Below, piece after piece: positions 54,433 to 63,030 of a stretch of 64,000 bases of DNA (position 1 is its first letter; every line of letters starts with the position of its first letter). The stretch is from UBA7803 sp041395905 (lineage in GTDB: Bacteria; Pseudomonadota; Gammaproteobacteria; Pseudomonadales; Azotimanducaceae). The translations under genes and the position numbers were made by a program. Below the pieces are notes generated by a model. It worked only from the letters and a program-made list of their open reading frames with translations. It was not told the origin of the DNA and made no database searches. The stretch lies in assembly GCA_041395905.1 (NCBI GenBank), contig JAWKZP010000008.1:62001-126000 (forward strand). The letters are read 5' to 3'.

Positions 54433-55380
54433 ATGAGCATTTCCCTCGGTGTCCATGCCGGTCAGCAGAACATGACCATGGACGAAATGCGCGTGCTGTG
54501 GCGCAAACTCGACGGCGCCGGCGTGGACTGGATCTCGGCCTGGGACCATTTCTACGAAGCTCCGCCCAAGGGCGGCACCGAACCCCATTTCGAAGCCCTG
54601 GCGACGCTCGGCGCGCTGGCCGCGGAGACGCGCAACGCGCGCATCGGCTGCCTGGTGTTCTACGTCGGATATCGCAACCCGGCACTGCTGGCCAAGGCGG
54701 CGACGACCCTGGACCATATCAGCGGCGGACGTTTCGAACTCGGCATCGGCGCGGGCTGGCACATCTGGGAGGCAAGTGCCTACGGATATCCGTTTCCCGA
54801 TATCGGCACGCGTCTCGACATGCTCGAGGAGGCGGCTCAGATCATTCGCCGCATGCTCACCGAGGAACGCACCACGTTCTCCGGCAAGCACTTCCAGGTC
54901 GACGACGCCAGCTGCCTGCCACGACCCGTGCAGCCGAGACTGCCGATCTGGATCGGAGGCGTGGGCGAGAAGCGCACGCTGAAGATCGTTGCCGACCACG
55001 CTGACGGCTGGAATGCCGCGTACCTGCCGCCCGACGAGTTCGCGCGCGTCAACGAAGTGCTGAATCACTGGTGCGAGGACGAGCAGCGAGACCCGGCGAC
55101 GCTCAAACGCGCCGTCAACGTGACGTTCAACATGGGGTTGACTGAGCGCGACCTGGAACGGGAACGTGAACTGCTGGCCAGGGATTGGGGCGCCATGGCG
55201 GAACGCATCGCCGGCGGCTCGCTGCTGTGCACGCCCGACCGCGCCGTCGATCGGATACTGGAGTACGTGCAGGCCGGTGCCGACGAGGTGAACATCGCTC
55301 TGCGCGCCCCGTGGAACGCCGAAGCGCTGGACGCATATCTGGAAACGGTGATGCCCGCAGTGCGCGCTGCAACCGCATAG
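54433..55380 (+). CDS. LLM-class F420-dependent oxidoreductase
   Basis: A 315-aa luciferase-like barrel: MSISLGVHAGQQNMTMDEMR, DWISAWDHFYEAPPKGG, LGALAAETRNARIGCLVFYV, ISGGRFELGIGAGWHIWEA and LPIWIGGVGEKRTLKIVADH. The Trp-Asp-His near residue 40 and the GIGAGW loop are usual in F420-type LLM enzymes. It resembles the enzyme encoded at 60237 more than that at 34802. Convergent with the CitE-like gene; ATG at 54433. Confidence 0.87.
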   Translation: MSISLGVHAGQQNMTMDEMRVLWRKLDGAGVDWISAWDHFYEAPPKGGTEPHFEALATLGALAAETRNARIGCLVFYVGYRNPALLAKAATTLDHISGGRFELGIGAGWHIWEASAYGYPFPDIGTRLDMLEEAAQIIRRMLTEERTTFSGKHFQVDDASCLPRPVQPRLPIWIGGVGEKRTLKIVADHADGWNAAYLPPDEFARVNEVLNHWCEDEQRDPATLKRAVNVTFNMGLTERDLERERELLARDWGAMAERIAGGSLLCTPDRAVDRILEYVQAGADEVNIALRAPWNAEALDAYLETVMPAVRAATA

Positions 55381-55429
55381 CCCGCGCAACGGGGTCGGTA
55401 CCCGGCGGAGGCCGCGTTTATGCGCGCGT

Positions 55430-56329
55430 CTAGCGCGCGGCGACGGCCTCGGCAAACGCCAGAACGCGCTCCGCCTCCGCGGCGTGCAGATTCTCGATCA
55501 GCTGCCCGTCCAGCTCCGCGACCCCCTTGCCCGCCGCGCGGGCTGCGTTCCAGACGTCGAGCACGGCCCGCGCGTGCGCCACCTCCGTAGCGTCGTAGCC
55601 GAACACCTGGTTGGCGAGCTCGATCTGCGTGGGGTGGATGAGCGTCTTGCCGTCGAAGCCCATGGCACGCGCCTGCTCGCAGGCGTTGCGAAAGCTCTCC
55701 AGATTTCGGAAGTCGAGATGCACCCCATCGAGCACGTCCACGCCGCAGGCACGCGCCGCCAGCACGCAGTGCTGCAGCGCGTAGGCGATGTTCAATCGCG
55801 CCTCCGTGTGCTGCGCGCGCAGTTCCTTGACCAGATCGCTGGTTCCCATGACCAGGCACGCGAGATGCTGCGAGCAACCGGCGAGCTCCAGAGCTCTGAG
55901 CACCCCCAGCGGCGTTTCGATCATGAACCACAGAGGCAGCGCGGACCCGCCTCCAGCGTCCAGCGCATTGCCGATGGCATCCACCTGTGCCCTGCTCTCC
56001 ACCTTGGGAAACAGCATCCCGTGAATCGGTGCATCGGCAAACGCCGCCACGTCGTCTGCGCCCCAGGGCGTTTCGAGCCCGTTGACGCGCACCACCAGCT
56101 CGCGGTTGCCATAGCCGCCAGCCGTCACGGCAGCAGCCACCTGCTCGCGAGCGCGGGCCTTACTGTCCGCGGCCACCGCGTCTTCGAGATCGAAGATGAT
56201 GGCGTCGCAATCGAGGCCGCGCGCTTTCTCGAGCGCCCGCTGATTCGCGCCAGGCATGTACAGCACGGAGCGTCGCGGCTGAATTCGTAGCGTATTTCCG
56301 GAAGTCTGGGTTGAGCTCATGGATGCCAT
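55430..56329 (-). CDS. CitE-like CoA ester lyase (HpcH/HpaI family)
   Basis: A 299-aa TIM-barrel lyase: RRSVLYMPGANQRALEKARG, AIIFDLEDAVAADSKARARE, LPLWFMIETPLGVLRALELA, VMGTSDLVKELR and GFDGKTLIHPTQIELANQVF. The Glu in IETPLG and the Asp in IIFDLEDAV are the metal ligands. Relatives cleave malyl-, citramalyl- or citryl-CoA. Together with the nearby enoyl-CoA hydratase it could finish a CoA-bound acid. ATG at 56329 chosen (GTG 56332 is also possible); no strong ribosome site is seen. Confidence 0.88.
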   Translation of the reverse strand: MASMSSTQTSGNTLRIQPRRSVLYMPGANQRALEKARGLDCDAIIFDLEDAVAADSKARAREQVAAAVTAGGYGNRELVVRVNGLETPWGADDVAAFADAPIHGMLFPKVESRAQVDAIGNALDAGGGSALPLWFMIETPLGVLRALELAGCSQHLACLVMGTSDLVKELRAQHTEARLNIAYALQHCVLAARACGVDVLDGVHLDFRNLESFRNACEQARAMGFDGKTLIHPTQIELANQVFGYDATEVAHARAVLDVWNAARAAGKGVAELDGQLIENLHAAEAERVLAFAEAVAAR

Positions 56330-56351
56330 CACATGCGGGAGATGGCGCTCA

Positions 56352-56384
56352 TTCTAACGCGGGGGGCTTTTTCTAACGCGGGGG
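56352..56384. repeat. short direct repeat
   Basis: TTCTAACGCGGGGG occurs at 56352-56365 and again at 56371-56384, a 19-bp period, just upstream of the CitE-like start. Could be a tandem regulator site or a slippage duplication. Confidence 0.6.
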
Positions 56385-56402
56385 CGCTTTGCGATCGTGG
56401 CG

Positions 56403-56840
56403 TCAGGGGCGTCCGGACGACGAGCCCGGAGCTTCGGCCTTTGCGGGAATGGAGAAGAAGGCACTGCTGTGCTCGCGGGATTCGCGACAATCGGCTTTGC
56501 AGCGGCAGCTGTAGTCGGACAGAACGGGGATCATCGCAAACGCGCCCAGCAGCTTGCTGACCGCGATCCAACCCTCGGGACGGACGTACCAGTTCGCTTT
56601 GAGTTCCGGGACGGCGAAGAAGAATCCGGCGAAGAAGAAGAACATGAGGGCGGTGGCAGCAATGGCGAGAAACCGGGACATCAACGTGCTGATGTCTCGC
56701 AGCAGCGTCAACGCTGCGAGGCTCGCAGCGAGCGCGTAGGGTACCCAGAGGAAAGGTGTCGGATGCGGCACGTGCAACAGCGCGACCACGATGAACGTCA
56801 ACGCGATCAGGCCATATACGAAATGCATACTCCGCGTCAC
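56403..56840 (-). CDS. membrane protein of unknown function (transmembrane DUF-type)
   Basis: A 145-aa protein from the GTG at 56840 (AAGGAG upstream at good spacing). It has three or four hydrophobic spans: FVYGLIALTFIVVALLHV, WVPYALAASLAALTLL, FLAIAATALMFFFFAGFFFA and WIAVSKLLGAFAMIPVLSDY. The C-terminal tail has a Cys-rich SCRCKADC segment and is probably disordered. No family assigned. It lies between the CitE-like and esterase genes, all leftward. Confidence 0.65.
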   Translation of the reverse strand: MTRSMHFVYGLIALTFIVVALLHVPHPTPFLWVPYALAASLAALTLLRDISTLMSRFLAIAATALMFFFFAGFFFAVPELKANWYVRPEGWIAVSKLLGAFAMIPVLSDYSCRCKADCRESREHSSAFFSIPAKAEAPGSSSGRP

Positions 56841-57099
56841 TCCCTGCTGCTCCTTGCGCACTTCGTGCGCTCTGTCCGGGGAAGCCTTCCGGCTCCCTTC
56901 CCGCGCCGAGATCTTATGCCTCTTGACGCCATACTTATGCCCAAACCGTAGTAGAGTCTCTGCAATCACTCTGTAACAGTCAACCGGTTCGTTACCGACG
57001 GTGACAGCCTCTTACACATCTACTCATTTGGACCACAAGCACGTCCGTGAGTTGTGCCACATTCGGGCCGAATCGGGCGATTTAGACTATTTTATTGAC

Positions 57100-57987
57100 T
57101 TATTTCCAGTTTGCATCGAGAAACCCGGCCATGTCGGAGAGTGCCTGCGCCGCTTCCGGCAGCTGCGGCATTGCCTGGAACACGTGGAAAGCTTCCGGAA
57201 ACACCCGCACCTGGGCGGTCACGCCCGCCGCTTCGGCGCGTGCCGCCAGCTCGACGGCATCGTCGAGCAGCACCTCGTGATCGCCAACCTGGATGAGCAG
57301 CGGCGGCAGGCCCTGAAGGTTCGCGAACAGGGGCGAGATCAATGGGTGGTCGGCGGGGTGGTCGCCGTGATACAGACGCGCCATGTCGACGACCGCGCCG
57401 GGCTCGATCATGGGATCGAGCGTGGCACGGCTGCGATAGCTTGCGCTGGAGCCCGTGAGGTCCGTCCAGGGCGAAAACAGCACAGCCGCTGCCGGGGCAG
57501 GCTCGCCCAGCTCGCGCAGCCGCAGCAAGGTCGCCACTGCGAGGCCGCCGCCCGCCGAATCGCCCGCGATGGCAATGCGCGCACCGCGCGCGCCACGCTG
57601 CAGCGCGCGATACACGGCGACGGAATCCTCGAGCGCTGCCGGAAACGGATGCTCGGGCGCCAGCCGGTAATCGACGCCGAGGACCCGGCAGCGAGCGGCG
57701 CGGGCGATACGCGCCATCAGTTCATAATGCGTATCCAGCGAGCCCATGGCATAGCCACCGCCATGCAGGTACAGCACCACCCGATCGGCGCGGCTGCCAG
57801 GACAGCTCAGCCAGCGGCACGGCACGCCTGCCATCCGCAGATCGAGACGCTGGACGTCCTCCGGCACCGGCAGCCCGCTCCACATTTCCTCCATGCGCGC
57901 GCGTCGGGTCGCGAGATCGATGTCCGCCTGGCCTAGCCGGTTGCTGCGAATGGCATCGGCCGTCTCGCGCATCATCTCACTGGCCAT
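57100..57987 (-). CDS. alpha/beta hydrolase (HSL-type esterase)
   Basis: A 295-aa hormone-sensitive-lipase-type esterase. The oxyanion motif is LYLHGGGYAMGS (75-78 HGGG) and the nucleophile AGDSAGGGLA with Ser144; the acid is likely Asp in QVGDHEVLLDD and the base His in EAFHVFQ. These hydrolyse esters or lactones of bulky alcohols. ATG at 57987 follows GAGGAG, 11 bp after the SDR stop, so it is the last gene of a CMD-SDR-esterase operon. Confidence 0.9.
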   Translation of the reverse strand: MASEMMRETADAIRSNRLGQADIDLATRRARMEEMWSGLPVPEDVQRLDLRMAGVPCRWLSCPGSRADRVVLYLHGGGYAMGSLDTHYELMARIARAARCRVLGVDYRLAPEHPFPAALEDSVAVYRALQRGARGARIAIAGDSAGGGLAVATLLRLRELGEPAPAAAVLFSPWTDLTGSSASYRSRATLDPMIEPGAVVDMARLYHGDHPADHPLISPLFANLQGLPPLLIQVGDHEVLLDDAVELAARAEAAGVTAQVRVFPEAFHVFQAMPQLPEAAQALSDMAGFLDANWK

Positions 57988-57997
57988 GGTCTGCTCC

Positions 57998-58792
57998 TCA
58001 GCCAATCTGCGTCGACTGCCCACCATCAACGGGCAGCATGACGCCGGTGATGAATCGTGCCTCGTCCGAGGCGAGAAACAACGCCGCGTTGGCGACGTCC
58101 CAGGCCGAGCCCATCTTACGCCCGAGCGGCACCTGCGCATCACGTCGGTTGATCAACGCATCACGATCGTGCCCGGCCGCCACATAGCCCTCGATGGCCA
58201 TGGGCGTGTTCATGAGACCAGGCATGATGACGTTGGCACGGATTCCGTACTGCGCGTTGCCGGTGGCCAGCGCGTGGGTGTACGCGTTGAGAGCCGCCTT
58301 GGACGTCTTGTAGGCGACGATGCCGACCGCGCAAACCGCCGCAATCGACGAGATGTTGACGATCGCCCCGCCACCCTGCTCGCGCATCACCGGCAGCGCA
58401 TGCTTGCACGTGAGCATGATGCCCGTCAGGTTGGTGGCGAAGATTCGATTCCAGATCTCCTCAGTCATCGCGGTAGGGCCGCGATCACCGGTGCCGATGC
58501 CGACGTTGTTGTGCAGAACGTCGAGCCGGCCATAGCGCTCGACGCAGGCCGCCACCAGGGCCTGGCAGTCGCTTTCCCGGGTGATGTCGGCAGCGAACAC
58601 GCTGCCCTCGCCACCGCGCTCGCGCACCATGGCAAGGGTTTCTTCTGCGGATGCGCCGTTGCGATCCACCAGCAGCACCCGGGCTCCCTCCTCGGCGAAG
58701 CGGATCGCCGTGGCGCGGCCATTGCCGATGGTCTCGCCCGGCGTCTGCCCGGCGCCGACCACCACCGCGGTCTTGCCGGCTAGACGTCCCAT
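57998..58792 (-). CDS. short-chain dehydrogenase/reductase (SDR)
   Basis: A 264-aa SDR. The glycine region is stretched (VGAGQTPGETIGNGRATAIR) by about four residues between the first and last glycines, and LLVDRNG gives an Asp for NAD. LHNNVGIG replaces NNAG and the active site is VAYKTSKAALNAYTHA (Tyr-x3-Lys). The C-terminus GVMLPVDGGQSTQIG is normal. The ATG at 58792 overlaps the CMD gene's end by 13 bp. Confidence 0.9.
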   Translation of the reverse strand: MGRLAGKTAVVVGAGQTPGETIGNGRATAIRFAEEGARVLLVDRNGASAEETLAMVRERGGEGSVFAADITRESDCQALVAACVERYGRLDVLHNNVGIGTGDRGPTAMTEEIWNRIFATNLTGIMLTCKHALPVMREQGGGAIVNISSIAAVCAVGIVAYKTSKAALNAYTHALATGNAQYGIRANVIMPGLMNTPMAIEGYVAAGHDRDALINRRDAQVPLGRKMGSAWDVANAALFLASDEARFITGVMLPVDGGQSTQIG

Positions 58793-59334
58793 CCGGGCAG
58801 ACCTTCGTCCGGCTGCACGCCGAGCGAGTTGAGCGCCATGGAAACCAGATTGTACTGGCCGACGGTGAACACCAGATCCATGAGCTGTTGGGTCGACAGG
58901 TGCTTGCTGAGCCCCGCCCAGGTGGCATCGCTTACATGGGCGTCGGCATGCAGCTCGTCGGTGGCCTCGAGCAGCAGGCGATCGAGCTCGGAGAGTCCGG
59001 CCGTGTCCGGGCCCGATCTGGCAGTGCGGATCTCGTCGTCGGTCATGCCGACCTGACGCGCGATCAGAACGTGCTGGCCCCACTCGTAGCCGGCCTGACA
59101 CAGATAGCCGATGCGCAGGATCACCAGCTCGCGCTCGCGCGCCGGCAGCGACGACTTGCCCAGGATGTGGTTGCCGAACACCAGCCAGCGGCGCATCAGA
59201 TCCGGATGGTGCGCCAGCGTCTTGAATATGTTGAACACGCGTCCCTGTCCGACGAAGGGCGCCATGATCTCCCGAACGGCATCGTCCCACTGGTCTTCTT
59301 CCAGCGGCTCGACGCGCGGTTGTGACAATCGCAC
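58780..59334 (-). CDS. carboxymuconolactone decarboxylase (CMD)-family protein
   Basis: A 184-aa helical CMD-fold protein. The active-site helix pattern is RIGYLCQAGYEWGQHVLIAR (Cys, Glu and His on one helix), preceded by SSLPARERELVILR. Family members are decarboxylases, isomerases or AhpD-like peroxidases; the Cys-x4-Glu-x3-His layout with only one Cys favours the decarboxylase/isomerase side over AhpD. GTG start at 59334 follows GGGGGAA. It heads the leftward operon and is divergent from the enoyl-CoA hydratase. Confidence 0.85.
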   Translation of the reverse strand: MRLSQPRVEPLEEDQWDDAVREIMAPFVGQGRVFNIFKTLAHHPDLMRRWLVFGNHILGKSSLPARERELVILRIGYLCQAGYEWGQHVLIARQVGMTDDEIRTARSGPDTAGLSELDRLLLEATDELHADAHVSDATWAGLSKHLSTQQLMDLVFTVGQYNLVSMALNSLGVQPDEGLPGWDV

Positions 59335-59421
59335 TCTATCTTCCCCCTGCAGCCAATGGCCGGTATCGGCCTGCTTTCCCCGCCGGCTACTATACACCCA
59401 CCATCCGCCTGGGAGCAGCGC

Positions 59422-60192
59422 ATGACCATCGCGGTCGAACGCCGGCAGAGCACGACGATCATCACCATCAACCGGCCCGCAGTGCGCAATGCGGTCGACG
59501 GGCCCACCGCCGCCGAGCTGGCGCGGGCATTCCGCGAGTTCGATGCCGACGCCGATGCAGCGGTGGCGATTCTGACCGGTGCCGGGGGCACGTTCTGTGC
59601 GGGCGCCGATCTGAAGGCTGTGGCGAGCGGCACCGGCAACCGCGTGCGCGACAGCGGCGATGGGCCCATGGGCCCCACGCGCATGCAGCTCGGCAAGCCG
59701 GTGATCGCGGCGGTGGAAGGCCACGCCGTGGCTGGCGGCCTGGAGCTGGCCTTGTGGTGCGACCTGCGAGTCGCCGCCCGCGATGCCGTGTTCGGCGTGT
59801 ACTGCCGGCGCTGGGGCGTACCGCTGGTGGACGGCGGCACCGTCCGCCTGCCGCGGCTCATCGGCCACAGCCATGCCATGGACCTGATCCTAACCGGGCG
59901 CGGCGTTTCCGGTGACGAGGCACATCGCATCGGGCTCGCCAATCGGCTCACCGAGCCGGGCCAGGCACTGGCCGCAGCGCTGGAGCTTGCCGGGCAGCTG
60001 GCGCGCTTCCCGCAACGCTGCCTGCGCGCCGATCGACGCTCTGCCTGCGAGCAGTGGGCGCTCGGCGAGGAGCAGGCGCTGCGCAACGAAACCCGTCTGG
60101 GGCTGGAAGTCATTCGCTCCGGCGAAACGCAGGCCGGCGCCAGCCGCTTCGCCGGCGGTGCCGGTCGGCACGGCGATTTCTCCGAGATCTGA
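59422..60192 (+). CDS. crotonase-family enoyl-CoA hydratase/isomerase
   Basis: A 256-aa crotonase. The oxyanion-hole segments are GTFCAGADLKAV and EGHAVAGGLELALW; one active-site Glu (in GGLELALW) is present, but the second position, in VYCRRWGVPLVDGG, is not Glu, so a plain hydratase reaction is uncertain. Isomerase or other crotonase chemistry is possible. ATG at 59422 follows GGGAGCAG. It is followed by the LLM gene 45 bp downstream. Confidence 0.88.
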   Translation: MTIAVERRQSTTIITINRPAVRNAVDGPTAAELARAFREFDADADAAVAILTGAGGTFCAGADLKAVASGTGNRVRDSGDGPMGPTRMQLGKPVIAAVEGHAVAGGLELALWCDLRVAARDAVFGVYCRRWGVPLVDGGTVRLPRLIGHSHAMDLILTGRGVSGDEAHRIGLANRLTEPGQALAAALELAGQLARFPQRCLRADRRSACEQWALGEEQALRNETRLGLEVIRSGETQAGASRFAGGAGRHGDFSEI

Positions 60193-60236
60193 TCTCGACG
60201 CGGGTATCATCGAACATTCGACAGCGGAGACACAGC

Positions 60237-61094
60237 ATGGCCTTTGCAGCGCAACCCAGGTTCGGCGTCACCATCTTTCCGACGGACTACAGCATTCAGC
60301 CGGTACCGCTGGCGCGGGCCGTGGAAGAACGCGGGCTCGACAGCCTGTTCTTTCCCGAGCACACCCACATCCCCGCATCCCGGGCGACGCCGTTCCCCGG
60401 TGGCGGCAACCTGCCGAAGATGTACTGGCACACGCACGACCCGTTCGTTGCGCTCGGCGCCTGCGCGGCCGTGACCGAGCGCATCCGCCTGGGCACCGGC
60501 ATCTGCCTGATCATCGAGCGTGACCCGATCACGCTCGCAAAGGAAGTCGCGTCGCTCGACCTGCTGTCCAATGGCCGCGTGGTGCTCGGTATCGGCGCCG
60601 GCTGGAACCGCGAGGAGATGGAGAATCACGGCGCGAACTACACCCAGCGCTGGAAGGTGGTGCGCGAGAAGGTGCTGGCGATGAAGGCGATCTGGACCCA
60701 GGAAGCAGCCGAGTTCCACGGCGAGTTCGTGGACTTCGACCCGATCTGGTCGTTTCCCAAACCGGTGCAGCCCGGCGGCCCGCCAATCTGGATCGGCGCC
60801 AACTCGAAATGGGTGTTCGAGCGCATCGCCGACTATGCCGACGGCTGGATGCCCATCGGCGGCCTCGGCTCCGGCAACATGGAGAGACTGACCGGCGCGC
60901 TGGCCGCGAACGGGCGCAAGGTCGAGGATCTGGATCTGGCCCTGTTCGGCGCGCCCACCAGTTACGACCAGCTCATGGGCCGCATCGAGCAGGGGTTCGA
61001 CGAGCTGGTCTTCAGCCTGCCCGATGCCGACGCCGACACGGTGTTGCCGTTGCTGGACAAGCTGGCCGCGCTGGCGGAGCGGGCCCGCGGCTGA
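60237..61094 (+). CDS. LLM-class F420-dependent oxidoreductase
   Basis: A 285-aa luciferase-like barrel: FGVTIFPTDYSIQPVPLARA, FFPEHTHIPASR, LLSNGRVVLGIGAGWNREEM, PPIWIGANSKWVFERIADYA. This is the compact TIGR03619-type subgroup. It is co-directional with the enoyl-CoA hydratase. Its TGA lies back to back with the TetR stop (TGATCA), so the two genes end with no intervening base. Cofactor F420 or FMN is not decided by sequence. Confidence 0.88.
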   Translation: MAFAAQPRFGVTIFPTDYSIQPVPLARAVEERGLDSLFFPEHTHIPASRATPFPGGGNLPKMYWHTHDPFVALGACAAVTERIRLGTGICLIIERDPITLAKEVASLDLLSNGRVVLGIGAGWNREEMENHGANYTQRWKVVREKVLAMKAIWTQEAAEFHGEFVDFDPIWSFPKPVQPGGPPIWIGANSKWVFERIADYADGWMPIGGLGSGNMERLTGALAANGRKVEDLDLALFGAPTSYDQLMGRIEQGFDELVFSLPDADADTVLPLLDKLAALAERARG

Positions 61095-61736
61095 TCAGGC
61101 CGAGAGCACACCGCGCAACAGCAGGCGGATGCCCCGCTCGGGATCTTCCGCGAGCAGCTCGAGACCGGTCAGCGGATCGCCCCGGCCCTTTGCCGGCGCC
61201 CGACCGTGGCTGAACAGCAGCAGCGACGCGACCCCATGCACGGCAGACCAGACGACCGCACTGAGCTCGCTGGCGCTGATGTCGAGGCCCGGGCGGGCAG
61301 CCACCAGATCTTCCAGCGCCGACAGCAGCACCCCGTAGGACGCTTCCGCGGCTTGCTGCAGGTCCTCGTACTCCGAAAAATCTTCCAGCACCGTGCTGAA
61401 CATCAGCTCGTAGTAGGTGGGGTTGTGCTGAGCGAAGCGCACGTAGGCGAGGCTCATTGCGACCAGCTGAGACTCCAGGTCCGACCCCGCAGCCTTCCTG
61501 GCCGCGCTGATGCTTTCGTCGAGCAGGCGGAAGCCGCGGGTAATCAATGCCGCCAGCAGGCAACGCTTGGACGGGAAGTGCCGGTAGGGCGCCGTAGGTG
61601 ACACGCCGGCGCGGCGCGCAAGCGCGCGCAAGCTGAGCTTCTCGGTGCCCGCGGCGGCGATCTCCTGCAGAGCGTCACGCAGGAGCGTCTCCCGCAGGTC
61701 GCCATGGTGATACGGATCTTCGGTGCGCGCGGTCAT
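61095..61736 (-). CDS. TetR-family regulator of the adjacent RND pump
   Basis: A 213-aa regulator with the helix-turn-helix LRDALQEIAAAGTEKLSLRA then LARRAGVSPTAPYRHFPSKR, and a C-terminal domain with AQHNPTYYELMFSTVLEDFS as in the TetR_C_33-like group. It is divergent from an RND adaptor gene; the gap holds a near-perfect 21-bp palindrome. The start at 61736 fits the usual N-terminus; 61763 is also possible. Confidence 0.88.
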   Translation of the reverse strand: MTARTEDPYHHGDLRETLLRDALQEIAAAGTEKLSLRALARRAGVSPTAPYRHFPSKRCLLAALITRGFRLLDESISAARKAAGSDLESQLVAMSLAYVRFAQHNPTYYELMFSTVLEDFSEYEDLQQAAEASYGVLLSALEDLVAARPGLDISASELSAVVWSAVHGVASLLLFSHGRAPAKGRGDPLTGLELLAEDPERGIRLLLRGVLSA

Positions 61737-61769
61737 TCCTGGGGCCTGCCTGAGCACACACATTCACGC

Positions 61770-61790
61770 AATGTTGACATCGTTAACATT
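61770..61790. promoter_or_regulatory. TetR operator AATGTTGAC-N3-GTTAACATT
   Basis: Nine-base arms with one mismatch around a 3-bp centre, in the divergent gap between the TetR gene and the RND adaptor. A perfect -35-like TTGACA (61774-61779) is inside it. A weaker related AATG...CATT element lies at 61818-61829, just before the adaptor start. Confidence 0.7.
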
Positions 61791-61829
61791 AGTGTTAGCC
61801 TGCTGCGCGAAGTGAGCAATGCAAACATT

Positions 61830-63023
61830 ATGCGTACCCTCCTCCTCCGCCGCCACCTGCCCGTGACCTGGCGTCGCTGCAACCGGGTGGCCATGGCACT
61901 GGTGGTCCTCGAGCTGATCGCCTTCGCCACCGCGCTGCCGGCGCGCGCCGAAACGGCCGTCACGGTAGTGCGCGCGCAGCAGCAGCAGCGCTACGGCGCC
62001 GAGCGGGCATATGCCGGGCGCAGCGTGCCGGGGCGCGCTTCCGAGCTCGGGTTCAAAACGGGTGGCGAGATCGCCCGCATGCACGTCGACGTCGGCGACG
62101 GCGTTGCCGCCGGCGACATCCTGGCCGCGCTCGACAGTGCCGGCATCGAGGCGGCACTCCAGCAGGCGCAGGCCGACGTGGCGCTCAGCGTTGCCAATCT
62201 GGCTGTGCTGGAGGCTGAAACCCAGCTCGCAGCGCAGACGGAGGCACGCTTCCGGTCGCTGCGCGCATCCGGCAGCATCTCCGCACAGCTCTATGACGAG
62301 CAACGCCTGACGTTGCGCGCCAAGCGCGCGCAGCTGCAGGTTGCGCGTGCCTCGCTGCAGCGGGCCGAGGCGGCCCGAGACGCGGCCCGCATCCTGCTGG
62401 ACGAAGCGAGCATCCGTGCGCCCTACGCCGGAATCGTGCAGCAGCGACTGGTCGACGAGGGTACCCAGGTTGGGCCCGGACAGGCGATCTTCCGGCTGGT
62501 GGAGACCAGCGGCGCGGAGGCCCAACGTGGGCATTCCCGAGCAGGTCACCGACAGCCTGGCGCCCGGCCGGGAATACCCGTGCGCTGGAACGGCCGCAGC
62601 TATCCCGCGACCTTGAGCGCGGTGCTGCCCGAGATCGATCCAGCGACGCGCACCCTCACCGCGGTGCTGCGCCTGGGCGACACCGACATCCCGCTCGGCG
62701 CGGTGGTGGAGCTTGCGCTGCAAAGCGAGGTGCCCGTCGCCGGCTACTGGTTGCCGGTGACGGCGCTGACCGAGAGCGATCGCGGCCTCTGGGGCGTCTT
62801 CGTGGTGAACGACGAATCGACGCTGGAGCGACGCCTGGTGGAGGTTCTGCACGCGGAAACCGAGCGCGTCTACGTACGCGGCACGCTCGCGCCCGGCGAT
62901 CGGGTAGTCAGCACGGGCGTACAGCGCCTGGTACCGGGGCAGAAGGTCGCAGGCTTCAACGCAGAGCTGGCACGCTCACGCGCGGCGGTTCCGGAGCGGC
63001 AGCCCGCCGGTCCCGGAGGCTGA
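61830..63023 (+). CDS. RND efflux periplasmic adaptor with an internal compensated frameshift
   Basis: A 397-aa membrane-fusion protein. A signal peptide is near residues 20-45 (MALVVLELIAFATALPARAE), then GFKTGGEIARMHVDVGDGVA, an alpha hairpin (AALQQAQADVALSVANLAVL), IRAPYAGIVQQRLVDEGTQV and VRGTLAPGDRVVSTGVQRLV. Residues coded by about 62517-62578 (AQRGHSRAGHRQPG) are alien to the family, but the next frame reads VGIPEQVTDSLAPGREYP, the expected beta-barrel sequence. Two opposite single-base changes therefore enclose a 20-residue wrong-frame window, and the protein is otherwise complete. Confidence 0.85.
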   Translation: MRTLLLRRHLPVTWRRCNRVAMALVVLELIAFATALPARAETAVTVVRAQQQQRYGAERAYAGRSVPGRASELGFKTGGEIARMHVDVGDGVAAGDILAALDSAGIEAALQQAQADVALSVANLAVLEAETQLAAQTEARFRSLRASGSISAQLYDEQRLTLRAKRAQLQVARASLQRAEAARDAARILLDEASIRAPYAGIVQQRLVDEGTQVGPGQAIFRLVETSGAEAQRGHSRAGHRQPGARPGIPVRWNGRSYPATLSAVLPEIDPATRTLTAVLRLGDTDIPLGAVVELALQSEVPVAGYWLPVTALTESDRGLWGVFVVNDESTLERRLVEVLHAETERVYVRGTLAPGDRVVSTGVQRLVPGQKVAGFNAELARSRAAVPERQPAGPGG

Positions 63024-63030
63024 GCCCGGA

